Of a DNA stretch of 64,000 nt, positions 61,911 through 64,000 are shown one piece after another. Position numbers and translations under genes: made by a program. Each line of letters opens with the position of its first letter. The stretch's first letter is position 1. The stretch spans positions 248,001 to 312,000 of the forward strand of contig JAACJM010000024.1 of assembly GCA_013368315.1 (NCBI GenBank), in the 5' to 3' direction. The notes beneath the pieces were generated by a model. It did not search any database. It was not told the origin of the DNA and saw nothing but the letters and a program-made list of their open reading frames with translations. The DNA comes from Tetrapyrgos nigripes. Lineage: Eukaryota; Basidiomycota; Agaricomycetes; Agaricales; Campanellaceae.

Positions 61911-62179
61911 ATATTCTTGCTATGATTGTTCGGACATGTATCATTTACGACCTCTGCATTGTACATTACGCACTCACGACTTATTTACGTTTAGTACTTA
62001 CTACTGTACCATACGTATTATACTGTTTGTTTCAGGTATCCAAAGTTGTATCGTTTATATGACTCCAGGAGTGACTCTGTGAGGTGTAGCGTGTTCCAGA
62101 CGCGGCAATTCCCGAACAAATTTTTTGACTTCATCACTGCCCGTGTCGACACACGGCCTACTACTAAAACTCACTCAAA
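61911..62179. promoter_or_regulatory. spacer before eIF3L
   Basis: This short spacer between two same-strand genes holds the myosin 3' end and the eIF3L promoter. No TATA box is evident. Confidence 0.3.
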
Positions 62180-64000
62180 ATGGCTCAGCAACGGATGGCA
62201 ATATGGGCTACTGATGAAGACATTGACGAGGACATCCAAGACGTCTCTTTTGCCATCGGAAGTTACGGTCAAAATGGTCATTTCGACGATGGTACGTTTA
62301 TGCAAAGTCTCGGGCACCATTCACGTTCTAAGCGGTTTTAGCCCACATACAACCTCACCAGATCGATGAACAAACGCTGATTGCAATGCAACAGCACATG
62401 GCTCAGCAAGCAGCCTTTGCCCAAATTCCTGATGTAGTCAAGGGTGTATGTCCAAGCGATCAATCTCAACCAACTTCTTCGCTTACTTTGCTCTGCAGTT
62501 TATTGTGCATTTCCATCAAGCCGTGCAGGAAAACAATCTCGCAGAGATCACGGTCGCGTATGAGAGTGGTTGGAACAAGTATACGGAGAAGTTTTATGCG
62601 AGGACGGAATGGCCTGAAGCTGAAATTATTGCACCTCTTGTAAACGATGGTGCGTTTTCCATTTATTGTGCTTTTGATGAGGAACTTATGGATATTCCAG
62701 ACCCTATTTTCTTGATTCTGTATCGTGAATTGTACTACCGCCATGTCTACTCTCGCCTTCAACCCAACATCGATGACCGCTTCCACTCTTATGAAAACAG
62801 CTGCGAACTGTTCAACTACCTTCTCAGTGCGCGCATTATCTACTTCTTGATGTTCATGCGAAGTTGACCTTTTTCTATCAGACTCTGAAGGACCTGTGAA
62901 GCTTGAACTTCCCGAACAATGGCTTTGGGACATTATAGACGAGTTCATCTATCAATTCCAAGTCTTTTGCACCTGGCGCTCCAAAGTCAAGAACAAAACT
63001 GAAGACGAACTTTTGATGCTTGCTGATGGAGGCGGGGTACGTTCTCGACATCTCGTACACTTTTTCAGAAACTGATTTAACGTTCAGGTTTGGAGTGCTT
63101 ACAGTGTCCTCAATGTGTTGTACTCCCTCATACAAAAATCCAAAATCAACGAGTACATTGTCGCTCAACAAGAAGGCAAGAGCCCTGAGGAGATTGCGTA
63201 TGTGGAACTACTCGTTTTACGACGAAGTCTAACTCATTCACTATCCTCAGCGAAATTGTGGGCGAGTACGGCGTACTACCTCTCTACAGGATGCTAGGCT
63301 ACTTTAGCATCATTGGCTTGCTTCGGGTGCACGTCCTTTTGGGTGATTTTACTCTCGCGTTGAAAGTGATGGATAACGTAGAGCTCAGCCAGAAGGTATT
63401 GACCGCAACCCCTTGTTCGATTGAATTCCAATTTCTCATCCTCTTTTTTTTCCAGTCACCGCTCACCAGAGTGACCGCCTGCCACGTCGCGACCTACTAC
63501 TATGTCGGGTTCTGCTACATCATGCTGAGAAGATATCCTGATGCTATACGTACCTTTGTCACGATATTGAATTTCATTCATCGTATGCGTCAGTACCATA
63601 CCAGGAGTTACCAGTACGATCAAGTGCGTAACATTGCTCTTTCTAGTCAAGCAGACTACTGAATTATTCTGCAGATAAGCAAGACCGCTGATAGGATGTA
63701 CGCATTGTATGCTATCTGTCATGCACTTTCTCCAAGCCGACTGGACGACAACATCACCAACATGGTGAAAGAACGGTATGGTGATGAACTCACTAGGATG
63801 CAGAGGGGAGGGTGAGCAGTGTTCCATTTCCCTCCCAAACCTAATGCAAACTGAACATTCTCCAGTGACGATGCCCTTCCCGCATTTGAAGAACTCTTCA
63901 TGTACGCCTGCCCCAAATTCATCAGTGCCAACTCTCCACCATACGACGACCCCACTGCCATCTCCCAAATGCTCAACACCTCTCCAACCGATTCTCCTTC
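62180..64000 (+). CDS. translation initiation factor 3 subunit L (partial, runs off the window)
   Basis: The first seven or so exons of eIF3l, a PCI-domain subunit of the eIF3 complex that binds the 40S ribosome, are present. The protein starts [18 protein letters not shown]. Family blocks follow: [51 protein letters not shown] and FNYLL. Next are [52 protein letters not shown] and [15 protein letters not shown], then [20 protein letters not shown]. It ends in mid-exon at the window edge, so the PCI domain is not seen. Splice phases agree. The start is the first ATG in good context (CAAAATGG). Confidence 0.93.

Overview
The window reads as nuclear DNA from a mushroom-forming basidiomycete (Agaricomycetes). 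Genes are dense and lie on both strands. They are cut by many introns of about 45-90 nt with GT..AG ends and occasional GC..AG ends. Housekeeping proteins have fungal-type orthologues, and several families (DUF6535 membrane proteins, fungal MYND proteins, an 'NSS'-motif family) are typical of Agaricomycetes. No rRNA, confident tRNA, CRISPR or bacterial-type operon is visible. All functions are assigned by reading translations and family motifs; nothing was searched.

Layout. 1-6,500 is a transposon-rich, decayed zone. It holds a Pif1-like helicase relic, an intron-rich gene of unknown function (2.5-4.2 kb), and a Tc1/mariner-like transposase pseudogene (4.4-5.8 kb) that is itself split by a 226-bp MITE-like element. 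6.5-15.2 kb is ordinary gene space: an unknown gene and a CUE1-like gene back to back with start codons only 13 bp apart, then CCT8, then a samB/MUB1-like MYND gene. 15.8-23.2 kb holds a tandem pair of GH5_9 exo-beta-1,3-glucanases. The first has gained a C-terminal LysM domain and an extra intron. Between them lie a possible LTR/primer-binding-site remnant, a 1.2-kb purine-strand tract with a perfect 16 x 20-bp array, and one small unknown gene. 23.5-33.9 kb holds a DJ-1/PfpI protein, a gene-poor 3 kb, a possible decayed deaminase-like protein, a DUF6535 membrane protein and an SPX-RING ubiquitin ligase ending in a CaaX box. 34.2-43 kb holds delta-COP and the mitochondrial release factor mRF1 (divergent), a tandem CCCH (tristetraprolin-type) protein whose frame runs back into a lineage-specific gene, and a methyltransferase. 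43-52 kb is accessory: two related 'NSS-motif' genes, a truncated MYND paralogue and an intact MYND gene. 52.6-64 kb holds RRG7 with an apparent frameshift, a conventional type II myosin heavy chain, and eIF3 subunit L running off the end.

The genes do not form one pathway. Themes are protein quality control and ubiquitin (CUE1, CCT8, samB/MUB1, SPX-RING), wall glucan and chitin (GH5 pair, LysM), trafficking and cytoskeleton (delta-COP, myosin II) and translation or mitochondria (eIF3L, mRF1, RRG7). The most unusual observations are the GH5-LysM fusion within a tandem pair, the intron that looks copied from its neighbour, the nested MITE with a clean target duplication, the CVIM-ended SPX-RING ligase, and the purine array inside a partly duplicated segment.
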